Under the pieces are notes generated by a model, which saw only the letters and a program-made list of their open reading frames with translations, had not been told where the DNA came from and did no database searches. The position numbers were made by a program, and so were the translations under genes. A stretch of DNA of 64,000 nt from Deltaproteobacteria bacterium (GTDB taxonomy: Bacteria; Myxococcota_A; Polyangia; Haliangiales; Haliangiaceae). The DNA lies in NCBI GenBank assembly GCA_021413675.1, contig JAIOQA010000007.1, positions 1-64,000 of the forward strand, in the 5' to 3' direction. Below are positions 21,085 through 31,435 of this stretch, one piece after another; the stretch's first letter is position 1; the number at the start of each line of letters is the position of its first letter.

Positions 21085-22122
21085 ATGAGCACCGACATCC
21101 TTCAGGTCCAGCCGCTCGGCTTCCCGTGGCCGACGTCGGACCCGTTCCTGTTCTGCGTCCACCACGACGACGCCTACCCCGCGGGCAACGCCGACCTCGG
21201 CCCCGCGGCGTCGCTCGCCGGGCGCGAGCTGGGCAGCGACTTCGGCCGCAAGGATGGCTGGAGCATGTACCACGGCGAGGTCGTGCCGGGCTTTCCCCAG
21301 CACCCGCACCGCGGCTTCGAGACCGTCACGGTCGTGCGCTCGGGCCTCGTCGACCACTCCGACTCGCTCGGCGCGACCGCGCGCTACGGCCGCGGCGACA
21401 CCCAGTGGCTCACCGCCGGCGGCGGCGTCGTCCACGCCGAGATGTTCCCGCTGGTCGAGCGCGATCGCCCGAACCCGCTCGAGCTGTTCCAGATCTGGCT
21501 GAACCTGCCCGCCGCCGACAAGATGGCGCCCGCGCACTTCGCGATGCTGTGGGGCGAGGACATCCCGCGGGTCGCGCTCACCGACGCGAACGGCCGCGCG
21601 ATCGACGTCACCGTCGTCGCGGGCCGCCTCGGCGAGCACGTGCCGCCGCCCCCACCGCCGCGGTCGTGGGCCGCGCGGCCCGACAGCGACGTGGCGATCT
21701 GGACGATCCGCCTGGCCGCCGGCGCGACCTGGACCATCCCGCGCGCCAGCGCCGGCACCAACCGCACGCTGTTCGCGTTCCGCGGCAAGGGCCTGCGCAT
21801 CGCGGGCCGCGCCGTCGGCGAGAAGGTCGCGGTCAAGGTGCGCGCCGAGGTCGATCTCGCGATCGAGGCCACCGACGAGTGCGAGCTGCTGCTGCTGCAG
21901 GGCCGGCCGATCGGCGAGCCGGTCGCCTCGTACGGGCCGTTCGTCATGAACACCCGCACCGAGATCGAGCGCGCGTTCCAGGACTACCGGCGCACCGGCT
22001 TCGGCGGCTGGCCGTGGCCGGCGGACGGCCCGGTGCACGCCCGCGAGGAGGGCCGCTTCGCGAAGCGCCCCGACGGTTCGATCGAGCGCGCGCCCGCGCC
22101 TCGCGCCGCCAAGGCCGGCTGA
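21085..22122 (+). CDS. Pirin family protein (cupin)
   Basis: 345 residues with the bicupin pirin pattern. The N-terminal cupin carries the metal site: FPQHPHRGFETVTVV (two His), GDTQWLTAGGGVVHAEM (His and Glu), followed by LELFQIWLNLP. The second cupin-like half ends with VASYGPFVMNT and FQDYRRTGFGGWPW, typical of pirins. Members bind Fe and some have quercetin dioxygenase activity or act as transcription cofactors; which applies here is unknown. It is somewhat longer than the usual 230-300 residues because of a Pro/Arg-rich loop and a basic tail. Confidence 0.88.
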   Translation: MSTDILQVQPLGFPWPTSDPFLFCVHHDDAYPAGNADLGPAASLAGRELGSDFGRKDGWSMYHGEVVPGFPQHPHRGFETVTVVRSGLVDHSDSLGATARYGRGDTQWLTAGGGVVHAEMFPLVERDRPNPLELFQIWLNLPAADKMAPAHFAMLWGEDIPRVALTDANGRAIDVTVVAGRLGEHVPPPPPPRSWAARPDSDVAIWTIRLAAGATWTIPRASAGTNRTLFAFRGKGLRIAGRAVGEKVAVKVRAEVDLAIEATDECELLLLQGRPIGEPVASYGPFVMNTRTEIERAFQDYRRTGFGGWPWPADGPVHAREEGRFAKRPDGSIERAPAPRAAKAG

Positions 22123-22158
22123 CTTTTCTCTCGCCCGGCCTCGGGCGATACTGATCGC

Positions 22159-22335
22159 ATGCCGACGTGTCGCGGATGCAAGGAAGAGGTCGACGCCCTG
22201 GTCGCGGTGACGGTCGAGGGCAAGAAGGTCAAGCTGTGCGAGGACTGCGCCGATCGCGCGCGCGAGGAGGGCGAGGTCGCGCGCGAGAGCGAGTCCGTCA
22301 TCCAGGGGATGATGGGCTTCAAGGGCCGGCGCTGA
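22159..22335 (+). CDS. Small zinc-ribbon protein (58 residues)
   Basis: Short gene with two Cys knuckles, CRGC at residues 4-7 and CEDC at residues 27-30, separated by an acidic/basic hairpin (VTVEGKKVKL), then a charged helix and GMMGFKGRR. This is a compact treble-clef or ribbon layout. It follows the pirin gene after a TCGCCCG/CGGGCGA inverted repeat (22131-22149), and its last 17 bases overlap the convergent receiver gene. No exact family recognised. Confidence 0.6.
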   Translation: MPTCRGCKEEVDALVAVTVEGKKVKLCEDCADRAREEGEVARESESVIQGMMGFKGRR

Positions 22336-22753
22336 GCGTCTTCATCACCGCGCAGGCGCTGATCGCGCCGCGCAGCGCCGCGAGGTCGCCGTCGGTGATC
22401 GCCGCGCGCAGCGATCGCAGCGCGCGGTTCGAGCGCGCGATCCGCGCCACCGGCAGGACCGTCGCGTCGGGCAAGAGCTCGGCGATCGCCGCGCGCCCGC
22501 GCGGGTTCATCGAGTGGATGACGACCCGGGCCGCGGCGCTCGCGGAACTCCGTAGATGGCGCGCGACGTCGGCGCCGGTGCCGGGCCCGGCCAGGTTGTA
22601 GTCGAGCGCGACCAGATCGAACGCGTAGACGTCGAGCAGCCGGCACGCGCGCGCGGCGGTGTGCGTGAGGATCCAGGCGTGATCGCGGAACAGCGAGGTC
22701 AGGATCGCCTGACGCTCGCGGGTATCCTCGACGAGGAGGACGCGGAGCAACAT
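22319..22753 (-). CDS. Orphan response-regulator receiver-like protein
   Basis: 144 residues, a single receiver-like domain without output domain. It starts LLRVLLVEDTRERQ (acidic pocket Glu-Asp), has the probable phospho-acceptor in FDLVALDYNLAGPGTG, and VVIHSMN at the Thr/Ser strand. The conserved Lys of the fifth strand is not found (VLPVARI), so phosphorylation or switching may be atypical. No kinase gene is adjacent. It overlaps the zinc-ribbon gene tail to tail. Confidence 0.72.
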   Translation of the reverse strand: MLLRVLLVEDTRERQAILTSLFRDHAWILTHTAARACRLLDVYAFDLVALDYNLAGPGTGADVARHLRSSASAAARVVIHSMNPRGRAAIAELLPDATVLPVARIARSNRALRSLRAAITDGDLAALRGAISACAVMKTLSAGP

Positions 22754-22921
22754 GGGATGATCTCCCGGCGCCCGCGGGCGCCGATCAAACGAGGGGCCGC
22801 GGCGCGCGCGGGCGCGGCGGCCGGACGAGGTTCGAGCCAGCGCGATCGCGGCTACGCGGCCGGCGTGCGCGCGTCCCGGGAGCGGGGCCGCTGGCGGATC
22901 ATGCGGCGATCGATACCACGA

Positions 22922-25900
22922 TCACGCCGCGGGCGCGTCGGCGATCGCCGCGGGCGGCGGCAGCAAGCTCGGCCCGCTGATCACCGGCAGCGCCTGGTGC
23001 CCGCGCGCCAGCTCCTGCCAGGTCGTCGCCCACATCGCCCAGGTCAACGACTCGCGCCCGAACCGCGCCTGGCGATCGCCGAGCGGCACGAGGTGCCCGT
23101 CCCACGGCGCGCCGCGCGTCACCGCGGTCGGGTGCTTGGCGTGCAGATCGTAGATCACCTCGACGTCGTAGCCGGTGCCCGGCCACACGATCAGGCCCTC
23201 GTCGGAGACGTCGTAGGGCGGCGCGGTCGCCGCGCCATCGGCGAGCACCTGCTCGAGCTGCTCGCGCACGAGATCCACGCCCGACAGCTTGTAGAACCCG
23301 GCCAGCGCGATCAGGAACACCGCGCGCTGATCGGCCGCGAGCGCATCGATCCAGCCGGTGACCGGCACGCTCGCCACCAGCCAGCCCGACTGGTGCTCGA
23401 ACGCGATCACCGCCGCGGTCGCGCCCTGGCTCGGGCACGCCAGCTCGATCTCGACCCGGTTCGAGCCGACCTCGACGTGGCCGATCGCCACATCGGTCGC
23501 GCGGAACGGCGCGGCCTCGTTGAGCATCGACGCGAGCTGGCGATCGGCGAACTTCCAGATCGCCTCCTCGACGTGGTGCAGGCCCTCGCGCTGGCGCGCC
23601 GCGCGCTTCTCGTCGCCCTTCCACGCCGCGCGGCGGAGCTTGGCGTAGAGCTTGGGGATCGTGCCCGAGTGGAAGCCGGGCTTCATGAACCCGACCATGG
23701 TCTCGCCGTGGTGGCCGATCGACACCGCGCCCAGCTCGGTCGCGCGGGTCGCGCGGTAGAGCTTCCAGTTGGCGTTGAGCTCCCAGACCAGGAAGCCGGC
23801 GAGGCCGGGCAAGACGAACACCGTGAAGCCGGCGAACGAGCCGCCGAGGGTGGGGCCGAGCAGCTGGGTCGCCGGGCCGTTGAACGCGCTGATGAGCTGC
23901 GGCGTGAACGGCAGGATCAGCTTGGCCGCGACGGTCACGACCGGGAAGTGCTTGATCGGGTTCACCGTCGGCTCGACGAACAGGTTCACGTAGACCCGCA
24001 GGGCGTACGCGATCACCGACCAGATCGTGCCGATCGTCCCCTTGATCACCATCGTGAACGTCGACTGGCCCTGCTTGAAGCGCAGCCACTCGTCGATCCG
24101 GTAGATGAGGCGGTTGAACAGCTCGATGAGCCAGGTGAAGAACTCGAGCAGGTAGCGCACCAGGCCCGGCAGGATCCGGCGCGTGAGCTGGCGCCCCGAG
24201 CGGATGACGTAGTCGGTGACGTGCTCCTCGATCAGGCGGCCGATGCGCGAGTTGGCCACGACCTCGACGATCGCGAAGACGCCGAGCGCGACCGGCCACT
24301 GCACCACGCCGCCGAACAGGAACCAGGCGATCGCCGCCGGGATCGCGGGAAGGATCACCCAGCGCGTGACCTTGGCCTTCGCGATCGCCTGCACGAACGA
24401 CAGCCGCCACAGGGCGCGCGGCGCGCTGACGAAGACCGTGCGCAGCACCCGGCCCAGCACGCGCAGCGCGAACCGACTCGCGGTCCGCACGGGTGGCACG
24501 TGCAACAGCAGGAACAGGAACACGCCCACGCCGACGAACGCCGGCATCGTCGCGATCTCGGGCTCGACGTGGAACAGCTTGTGGGACAGCGGGCCGACGA
24601 CGTGCTGCAGGCCCTCGACCAGCATGAACGAGCCGATCACCGGCAGGAGCAGGTACAGGCTCAGGAAGCGGCCGACGCTGGTCGCCGACAGGATCGACGA
24701 CAGCTTCTGCAGGAAGCGCAGGTAGACCTCGCCGCGGCGGTAGACGCCGTCGAGCGAGCGCGACAGCAGCTGGTCGGCGCGCAGCAGCTGATCGCCTTGG
24801 GCGAGCTGGCGCGCCGACAGATCGGCGAGCTTGAGATCGTTGTGCGAGATCGCGTCGCGCAGGTTGCCCAGCGACAGCCGCCCGACCGCGACCGCGTGAT
24901 CGAGCAGCTCGTCGACGATCTTCTTCTGCGCGACCCGCTCGGGCAGCTGCCGCGGCTTGAGCTCGACCTCGTCGAGCGCGGCCTCGAGCTTGGGCCGCAG
25001 CATCGCGCGGACGTTGTCGTCGCCGCGCGCGATGATCGCGTGGACCGCGTCGGCGAGCCGCTCGCGGTCCGCGGCCGTGGCCATGCCGCACTTGGTGATC
25101 TTCTTGCCGGCGGCGTGCAGGTGCTTGGCGATCCGCACCTCGCGGGTCGCGGGCAGCGGCCGGGCGATCGGCTGCTTGCCGCGCGACAGCGCCCAGCCCG
25201 CGGGATCGATGACCTTGACCTCGCGCTCGGCGACGACACACGCCGCCTGCAGATCGTAGAGCAGGCGCGCGCCGGCGGTGAAGCGCAGCACGCTCTCGCC
25301 CGCGGCGTACTCGGCGACCGGCGCGAGGCCGTCGGCCCAGCCGGTCGGCTCGCAGCCGAGCGCGCGCCCGAGCCGCGCCGCCAGCGCCTCGAGGTCCGCC
25401 TTGGCGGCCAGCCGGTTGCCGGCGCGGAACGACAGGATCGCGGCGCGCGCGCGGTTGCCCTTGTCGCGGGCGCGGGCGGCGTCGAGCGCGGCCTCGGGAT
25501 CAGGCGCGCGCGCGGCGCGGGGCGCGGCGTCGACCGCGGTGGCGATCGGGTCGGCGGGCTCGGCCGGCGCGCCGGTCGGGCGACACGCCGCGAGCAGCGT
25601 CGCGTGATCGAGGTCGAGCGCGATCGTCGCCTCGACCCGCGCGGGATCGTGGAGCGCCGGGAACGTGCGCGCGAGCGCGGCCGGCGCGAACCGCGCCAGC
25701 TCGAGGTACAGCGCCACGAACTCGACGTAGGTCGAGGCGTCGTCGACCGGCGGCAGGAGCAGATCCTCCTGCGTGAGCACGTAGCGGATCTCGTCGAACT
25801 CGGTCTGGCCGATGCGGTGGATGCGTTCGCGGATCGCCGCGACCGTGAGCCGCTGATCGGCGAGGAGCTCGTCGTAGTGCTGGTGGATGCGCGCGTGGAA

Positions 25901-26185
25901 GATGCCGCGCCACACCTGGCGCCACGCCGGCACGTCGCCGGCCGTGACCGCCGCGCGATCGCCGGCGACGATCACCAGCCGCGACGAGATCGTCGGATCG
26001 ATCGCGATCTCGCCGGGCTCGACCAGCTTCTCGAGGTCCGCGCGCGGCAGCGCGTAGCAGTGCGCGTGCGGCACCTGCAGGCCCATGCCCGGCAGCCGCC
26101 GGTGCCGCTTGATGACCCGCCGCCGGAGCCGATCCTCGACGAGGACAGCGCCGACCTGAGCGAGCGCGCGATCGATCGACTCCAT
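22922..26185 (-). CDS. Very large multi-pass membrane protein of unknown function
   Basis: 1087 residues, no family recognised. Residues 1-450 are mostly soluble, helical and Ala/Arg/Glu-rich. Residues about 490-800 contain roughly eight hydrophobic segments (for example SLYLLLPVIGSFMLV, GVGVFLFLLLHV, WVILPAIPAAIAWFLFGGVV, VFVLPGLAGFLVW). Residues 810-1087 are soluble, with conserved-looking motifs SIGHHGETMVGFMKPGFHSGTIPKLY and a beta-rich end. The layout, two soluble domains around a membrane core, suggests a transport or envelope assembly role but nothing specific. The gene stands alone between the receiver and acyl-CoA synthetase genes. Confidence 0.7.
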   Translation of the reverse strand: MESIDRALAQVGAVLVEDRLRRRVIKRHRRLPGMGLQVPHAHCYALPRADLEKLVEPGEIAIDPTISSRLVIVAGDRAAVTAGDVPAWRQVWRGIFHARIHQHYDELLADQRLTVAAIRERIHRIGQTEFDEIRYVLTQEDLLLPPVDDASTYVEFVALYLELARFAPAALARTFPALHDPARVEATIALDLDHATLLAACRPTGAPAEPADPIATAVDAAPRAARAPDPEAALDAARARDKGNRARAAILSFRAGNRLAAKADLEALAARLGRALGCEPTGWADGLAPVAEYAAGESVLRFTAGARLLYDLQAACVVAEREVKVIDPAGWALSRGKQPIARPLPATREVRIAKHLHAAGKKITKCGMATAADRERLADAVHAIIARGDDNVRAMLRPKLEAALDEVELKPRQLPERVAQKKIVDELLDHAVAVGRLSLGNLRDAISHNDLKLADLSARQLAQGDQLLRADQLLSRSLDGVYRRGEVYLRFLQKLSSILSATSVGRFLSLYLLLPVIGSFMLVEGLQHVVGPLSHKLFHVEPEIATMPAFVGVGVFLFLLLHVPPVRTASRFALRVLGRVLRTVFVSAPRALWRLSFVQAIAKAKVTRWVILPAIPAAIAWFLFGGVVQWPVALGVFAIVEVVANSRIGRLIEEHVTDYVIRSGRQLTRRILPGLVRYLLEFFTWLIELFNRLIYRIDEWLRFKQGQSTFTMVIKGTIGTIWSVIAYALRVYVNLFVEPTVNPIKHFPVVTVAAKLILPFTPQLISAFNGPATQLLGPTLGGSFAGFTVFVLPGLAGFLVWELNANWKLYRATRATELGAVSIGHHGETMVGFMKPGFHSGTIPKLYAKLRRAAWKGDEKRAARQREGLHHVEEAIWKFADRQLASMLNEAAPFRATDVAIGHVEVGSNRVEIELACPSQGATAAVIAFEHQSGWLVASVPVTGWIDALAADQRAVFLIALAGFYKLSGVDLVREQLEQVLADGAATAPPYDVSDEGLIVWPGTGYDVEVIYDLHAKHPTAVTRGAPWDGHLVPLGDRQARFGRESLTWAMWATTWQELARGHQALPVISGPSLLPPPAAIADAPAA

Positions 26186-26267
26186 TGTCGTCAGGATACG
26201 GGCAGGGCGGGGCGGAATCTATCGATCGGGCCGCCGCTCGGCGCGCGCCCACGACATCACGGCGGCG

Positions 26268-27911
26268 TCAGGCCATCTTCGTCGCCGCCGCCTGGTGCAG
26301 CCCGAGCTCCTCGACGGCGATCTCGCGCATCCGGTACTTCTGGACCTTGCCGGTGACGGTCATCGGGAACTCGAGCGCGATGCGCCAGAACCGCGGCACC
26401 TTGTAGGTGGCGATCTTGCCCCGGCAGTAGGCCTCGAGCGCGGCGCCGTCGAGGGTCGCGCCCGCGCGCGGGCGGACCCACGCCAAGACCCCCACGCCGT
26501 AGCGCTCGCTCGGCACGCCGATCACCTGGGCCTCGGCCACATCCGGGTGGGTGTGGAGGAACTCCTCGATCTCGCGCGGGTACACGTTCTCGCCGCCGCG
26601 GATGATCATGTCCTTGATGCGGCCGACGATGTTCACGTAGCCCTCCGCGTCCATCGTCGCGAGGTCACCGGTGTGCATCCAGCCGGAGGCGTCGATCGCC
26701 GTGCGGGTCGCGGCGTCGTTCTGCCAGTAACCGAGCATCACCGAGTAGCCGCGGGTGCAGAGCTCGCCCGGCGCGCCGCGCGGCACGATCGCGCCCGACT
26801 CGGGATCCACGATCTTCACCTCGACGTGCGGGTGGACTCGCCCGACGGTCGCGACCCGCTTGTCGAGCGGATCGTCGGTGCCGCTCTGGGTCGAGACCGG
26901 CGAGGTCTCGGTCATGCCGTAGCAGATCGTGACCTCGCGCATGCCCATGTCGGTCTGCACCCGGCGCATGACCTCGACCGGGCAGGGCGAGCCCGCCATG
27001 ATGCCGGTGCGGAGCGTCGTCGGGCGCAGCTCGGCGAACCGCGGGTGATCGAGCTCGGCGATGAACATCGTCGGCACGCCGTAGAGCGAGGTGCAGCGCT
27101 CGGCGCGCACGGTCTCGAGCACCGCCAGCGGCTCGAAGGCCTCGCCCGGGATGACCATGCACGCGCCGTGGCTGGTGCAGCCGAGGTTGCCCATGACCAT
27201 ACCGAAGCAGTGATAGAAGGGCACCGGGATGCACACGCGGTCGGCCTCGGTGTAGCCGCAGGCCTCGGCGACGAAGTAGCCGTTGTTGAGGATGTTGTGG
27301 TGCGTGAGGGTCGCGCCCTTGGGGAACCCGGTCGTGCCCGACGTGTACTGCAGGTTGATCGGATCGTCGAACTGCAGCGTCGCCTCGCGCTCGTCGAGCG
27401 CCTGCGCGGTGACGAACCCGCCGGCGCCGGCGAGCTTGTCCCAGTCGTCGTCGATGACGATCGCGTCGCGCAGCCCGGGCAGCCGCGGCCGCACCTCGGC
27501 CAGCATGCCGACGTAGTCGCTCTGGCGGAACGCCTTCGCGAGCACGAGCACCGACACGCCGGCCTGGCCGAGCACGTACTCGAGCTCGGCGGTCTTGTAC
27601 GCCGGGTTGATGTTGACCAGCACCGCGCCGACCCGCGCCGAGGCGTACTGCAGGACGACCCACTCCCAGCGGTTCGGCGACCAGATGCCGACGCGATCGC
27701 CCCGCTGCACGCCCAGCGCGATCAGCCCGCGCGCGATGCGGGTGGTGTGATCCCAGAGCTCGCGGTAGGTCGCGCGGAAGCCCTGGGCGCGGACGACCAG
27801 CGCCTCGCGGTCGGGGACCCGCTCCGCGGTGCGGCGCAGGTTGTCGCCGATGGTCTCGCCGAGGAGCGGCGTGGTGCTGGTGCCGTGGGCGTAGGAGGGC
27901 GCGGGCCGCAT
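26268..27911 (-). CDS. Fatty-acyl-CoA synthetase (AMP-binding family)
   Basis: 547 residues from ATG 27911. Adenylate-forming enzyme that activates a carboxylic acid to acyl-AMP and then acyl-CoA. Core motifs: [17 protein letters not shown] (P-loop-like A3), [22 protein letters not shown] (A5), GWMHTGDLA and [20 protein letters not shown] (A7-A8), and the catalytic Lys in [10 protein letters not shown]. The sequence resembles medium- and long-chain acyl-CoA ligases of the FadD/AcsA-like group. No signal peptide. Monocistronic as far as spacing shows. Confidence 0.9.
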   Translation of the reverse strand: MRPAPSYAHGTSTTPLLGETIGDNLRRTAERVPDREALVVRAQGFRATYRELWDHTTRIARGLIALGVQRGDRVGIWSPNRWEWVVLQYASARVGAVLVNINPAYKTAELEYVLGQAGVSVLVLAKAFRQSDYVGMLAEVRPRLPGLRDAIVIDDDWDKLAGAGGFVTAQALDEREATLQFDDPINLQYTSGTTGFPKGATLTHHNILNNGYFVAEACGYTEADRVCIPVPFYHCFGMVMGNLGCTSHGACMVIPGEAFEPLAVLETVRAERCTSLYGVPTMFIAELDHPRFAELRPTTLRTGIMAGSPCPVEVMRRVQTDMGMREVTICYGMTETSPVSTQSGTDDPLDKRVATVGRVHPHVEVKIVDPESGAIVPRGAPGELCTRGYSVMLGYWQNDAATRTAIDASGWMHTGDLATMDAEGYVNIVGRIKDMIIRGGENVYPREIEEFLHTHPDVAEAQVIGVPSERYGVGVLAWVRPRAGATLDGAALEAYCRGKIATYKVPRFWRIALEFPMTVTGKVQKYRMREIAVEELGLHQAAATKMA

Positions 27912-28017
27912 GGCGCGATCGTGCGCCACATCGCGTGCGCAGTGAAGCGCGCGGCGCGGATCTGCGGGGCGTCCAGGGGCGCGCCGCGCCGGGGCCGACG
28001 GTGGGTGTCGAACGTCC

Positions 28018-28794
28018 TCAGTGGCCTTTGCCCGGCTCGGGCACGAGGACCAGCTCCGCGTCGACGGTGATCTCGACGCGATCTCCGATGAGGAGGCCGC
28101 CGCTCTCGGCCGGCACGTTCCAGGCATCGACGCCCACGCCAAAGTCCTGCCGGTTGACCGACGTCGTGGCCTCGATGCCGCGGCGGATGGTGCCGAAGTG
28201 CTGGAAGGGCGGCGAGGCGGTGACCGCGAGCGTCACCGGCTTCGTCACGCCGTGCATGGTCAGGTTGCCGGTCACCTCGTAGGCGGTGTCGCTCGACCTC
28301 GCGACGCTGGTCGACGCGAAGGTGATGACCGGGTATCTGGCCGCGTCGAAGAACTCGGGGCTCTTCAGGTGCGTGTCGCGCTCCTCGACGCCTGTCGTGA
28401 TCGACTTCACGTCGATGGTCGCGGTGATCCTGGAATGGACGGGTGTGGCGTCATCCAGCACGACGGTTCCGGACGGCTTCTGGAACATGCCCCGGACGTT
28501 GGTGAAGTTCGCGTGCTTGCCGACGAAGGTCACCGAGGAGTTCTCCGGGTCGAGCTCCCAGCTCGAGATCCTGGGGAGCCCGGGGACGGCCGGCTGATCG
28601 GTACCGGCCGCGATGGCAGGCGCGGACCTGGCATCGGGCGTCTTGCTTGTCGTCGTCGTCGTGGCGTCCGCTGGGCTCGGGGCGGCCGCAGGCGCGGCGG
28701 GCTTCGGCTGGTCGTCCGCCGCCTGCTTGCACGCGGGGAGCACCGCGAGAACGGTGGCAACGCTGATGGCGGTGATCGCTTCGTGCACGTTCAT
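28018..28794 (-). CDS. YceI family lipoprotein
   Basis: 258 residues. The N-terminus ends in VLAVLPAC, a probable lipobox. A Pro/Ala/Thr-rich linker to about residue 75 leads to a YceI lipocalin-like barrel: [76 protein letters not shown] and a final VEITVDAEL. YceI barrels bind long hydrophobic molecules such as isoprenoids. Membrane-anchored in the periplasm is expected. Confidence 0.87.
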   Translation of the reverse strand: MNVHEAITAISVATVLAVLPACKQAADDQPKPAAPAAAPSPADATTTTTSKTPDARSAPAIAAGTDQPAVPGLPRISSWELDPENSSVTFVGKHANFTNVRGMFQKPSGTVVLDDATPVHSRITATIDVKSITTGVEERDTHLKSPEFFDAARYPVITFASTSVARSSDTAYEVTGNLTMHGVTKPVTLAVTASPPFQHFGTIRRGIEATTSVNRQDFGVGVDAWNVPAESGGLLIGDRVEITVDAELVLVPEPGKGH

Positions 28795-28930
28795 GGGAGT
28801 CCCCGCGTTCGCGTCGATGGATCACGAACGCCACGCGCGGTTACGACGCGCTTAGTACCATTACTACCGACGTAGTTTGCCTGGCTATGGAATAGCGCGG
28901 TAGCTGGCGGGGCGGATCTCCCGGAGCGCC

Positions 28931-31117
28931 TTACATCGGCTGGGCGGTGAAGCCCTGGGCGCGGATCTGCGCGACATCGATGAAGGTCGACGCGCCGCTC
29001 TTGAACGCGCCGGAGTTGAGCTCCTGCACCGCGCGCTTGTTCGCGACCGCCATCGCCTGCTCGAAGGTCGCCGGGCCGCCGACCATCGTGGTCTCGACGA
29101 ACAGCGGATCACCCTTGGTGCCATCGGCGGCCACGGTGTGCCAGCCGACGAACGCGTGGCCCGGCACCAGCACGATGATCGGCTTGATGCCGATCGCCTC
29201 CATGAGCGTCGCGAACAGGAGCGTGCCCTCGAGGCACTGCGCGTTGGTCGAGGCCAGCACCTCGCCGGGCAGGCGCGTGCGCTGCACGAAGTGCGCGGTG
29301 CTGGTCACGTCGGGATCCATGACGTAGCTGACCCCGCGGGCCTTCAGCGCGTCGAACAGCGCCTTGATCTGCGGCGTGGTCGCGTCCTGCTCGCCGACGA
29401 ACGCGTGGCCGGGGAGCCGGGCCTTGGCCTCGGTCAGGAACGCGTCGACCGCCTTGTCGTTGGGCGTGATCCACGCGCCGAGGTAGCCGTACGTCGGGAC
29501 CATCGAGTCGGCGCCGACCTTGCGGCGCAGCGGCAGGTAGTCGCGGGGCAACACCTCGATCGGCATCGTCTCGTCGAGGATCGCGCGGTCGGCGCCCTTG
29601 GTGGTCTCGATGACCTTGAGCGCGAGCTGGGCCGGGCGCGGGCCGCGGATGATCGCCGGATCGAAGTCCATCTTGAGCGGCGGGGCGACCCACAGCACCT
29701 GCGAGCCCTTGGCGTCGAGCGACACCGAGTTCGAGCTGCGCTCGGTCACGCCCGGGACCTCGGCCTCGATGCGGAAGGTGCGCGCGACGCCGGCGTGCTC
29801 GCGCAGCTTGATCGTGACCAGCGCGCCGGTCTCGGCCTTGCCCATCAGGTGGTACACGCCGATCGGCAGCTGCGGCAGCGGCACCGCCTCGAAGTAGAAG
29901 CCGTGCGCGACCGCCTGCTCGCCGGCCTGCCGGGCCTGCGCCATCGCGGCGGTGACCCGCGGGTTGGACTTCCCGACCTCGGCGATCTCCTTGATCGCAT
30001 CCTTGGGGTGGCCGGTGACGACCTCGGCGGTGGCGCGCAGCAGCCGGTTGAGCTGGACGGCCTCGTCGGTGGGCGCGATCTTGGCGCGCGCCAGATCCGC
30101 GAGCGCGCGGTTGGCGGACGCCTCGCACGCGTCGTACTGCTCCGCGCGGCAGTACACGAAGGTGAGGGCCGCGGTCAGCATCGGACCGCTCTTCGGGAAC
30201 TGCTTGGCCAGAGCCTTCGCGGTGTTGATCGCGCGGTCGTACTCGCCGAGCTCGGCGATCGCGCGCACGATGCGCGCCGGCAGGCGATCGTCGGGCGCGA
30301 TGTCGAGCAGCGTGAAGCCCGCGCCGATCGCCGCGCGCCAGCGCGCGGTCTTCGTCGCGCACAGCCCGAGCGTGTTGAGGCCGGGCACCGCCTCCTGCGG
30401 GACCTTCTCCTCGGGGAACGCGACCGGCAGCGCGGCCTGCAGGCCGTCGACGACCTGCTCGCACTCGCCCTGATCTTTCTCGACGCGCGCGACGGCCTCG
30501 TCGACGATCTGCCGGGCCTGGGCCGCGGACATCGCCGTGGTCTGCGCCGGCATCTCGTTGCCGGTCGACGGTGGCTTCACCGGATCGGCGAGGCGCACCA
30601 CCGCGAAGTGGCGGTTCTCGGCGGTGAACGCGAGGAACTGCAGCGGCGGTTTGCCGTCGAGGTTCGCGAGGTAGAGCTCGGCGCCGGGCAGCGGGATGGC
30701 CTCGTCGGACTTCGTCAGCGTCGCGGCCTTGTAGTCGGCGCCGACCGCCACCGCCTGATCCCAGGCGCTGTCGAGCATGTCGACGACCTCGGGACAGCGC
30801 TTGAACGCGGGCACCGCCGCGCACGCTGCGTAATCGGGCACGAACCGCCGGGCGGCGGCCTTGTCGCCGGCGGCCATCGCCGCGAGCAGGCCCTGGCTCG
30901 CCGCGAGGCCGGTGTCGGCGCCGCGCGTGTCAGCGGGCGGCGCGGGGGTGACCGCGCCGGAGCCCGCGGGGGCGACAGGCGTCTTCGGCGTGTCGCCCGA
31001 GCCCGCCGCGAAGGCGCCCGCGGCGCCGGTGGTGGCCTTGGCGAGCCCGCTGTCACCCGATGACTTGCCGCAGGCGCCGAGTGCCAGCACCGCGATGACC
31101 AGACGTGATCCACCCAT
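28931..31117 (-). CDS. Lipoprotein with TPR-like half and transglutaminase-like C-terminus
   Basis: 728 residues. AGAGGAG seven bases before ATG 31117 fixes the start. Signal LVIAVLALGAC gives a lipobox Cys. A Gly/Pro/Ala linker is followed by helical repeats (about residues 60-400; for example AIAELGEYDRAINTAKALAKQF, LTFVYCRAEQYDACEASANRAL), a beta-rich middle, and a transglutaminase-like C-terminal domain with the triad order Cys-His-acid: NAQCLEGTLLFATLMEAIG, VPGHAFVGWH and FVETTMVG. Such proteins act as envelope cysteine proteases or binding scaffolds. Alone on its transcript. Confidence 0.75.
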   Translation of the reverse strand: MGGSRLVIAVLALGACGKSSGDSGLAKATTGAAGAFAAGSGDTPKTPVAPAGSGAVTPAPPADTRGADTGLAASQGLLAAMAAGDKAAARRFVPDYAACAAVPAFKRCPEVVDMLDSAWDQAVAVGADYKAATLTKSDEAIPLPGAELYLANLDGKPPLQFLAFTAENRHFAVVRLADPVKPPSTGNEMPAQTTAMSAAQARQIVDEAVARVEKDQGECEQVVDGLQAALPVAFPEEKVPQEAVPGLNTLGLCATKTARWRAAIGAGFTLLDIAPDDRLPARIVRAIAELGEYDRAINTAKALAKQFPKSGPMLTAALTFVYCRAEQYDACEASANRALADLARAKIAPTDEAVQLNRLLRATAEVVTGHPKDAIKEIAEVGKSNPRVTAAMAQARQAGEQAVAHGFYFEAVPLPQLPIGVYHLMGKAETGALVTIKLREHAGVARTFRIEAEVPGVTERSSNSVSLDAKGSQVLWVAPPLKMDFDPAIIRGPRPAQLALKVIETTKGADRAILDETMPIEVLPRDYLPLRRKVGADSMVPTYGYLGAWITPNDKAVDAFLTEAKARLPGHAFVGEQDATTPQIKALFDALKARGVSYVMDPDVTSTAHFVQRTRLPGEVLASTNAQCLEGTLLFATLMEAIGIKPIIVLVPGHAFVGWHTVAADGTKGDPLFVETTMVGGPATFEQAMAVANKRAVQELNSGAFKSGASTFIDVAQIRAQGFTAQPM

Positions 31118-31435
31118 GTCGCTCCTCTGGCGCCCGCGATGGCGGGACGCTTCCTCGATCATTGTGCAACGTTTCCTCACGCCGGTGGCGTTGCCCCGAG
31201 TGTCGCGACATGCGCGCGCCGGTTGCGTCTCGGCCATCGATTTTTTCGGGGCGCGGCGGGATGTCGCCCGGGCTTAGGGCGCGCGGTCGCGTCTCGATGT
31301 CGGCGGCGGGCGCTGGTGCTGTCATCGCGATGTCACGTCGCGCCTCACCCTGGGCCCGGTTGAGCTCGGATCGCGGCCCGCGTACGATGGCCGCGTGGGT
31401 GCATTGGCGACGTGGACCGTGGGGGTGATCTCGTG
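31118..31435. other. Divergent intergenic region (318 bases)
   Basis: Lies between the transglutaminase-like lipoprotein gene and a plus-strand gene of unknown function. It has an AT-richer patch ATCGATTTTTTCGG near 31238. I see no gene or clear repeat; promoters for both neighbours are expected. Confidence 0.4.
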
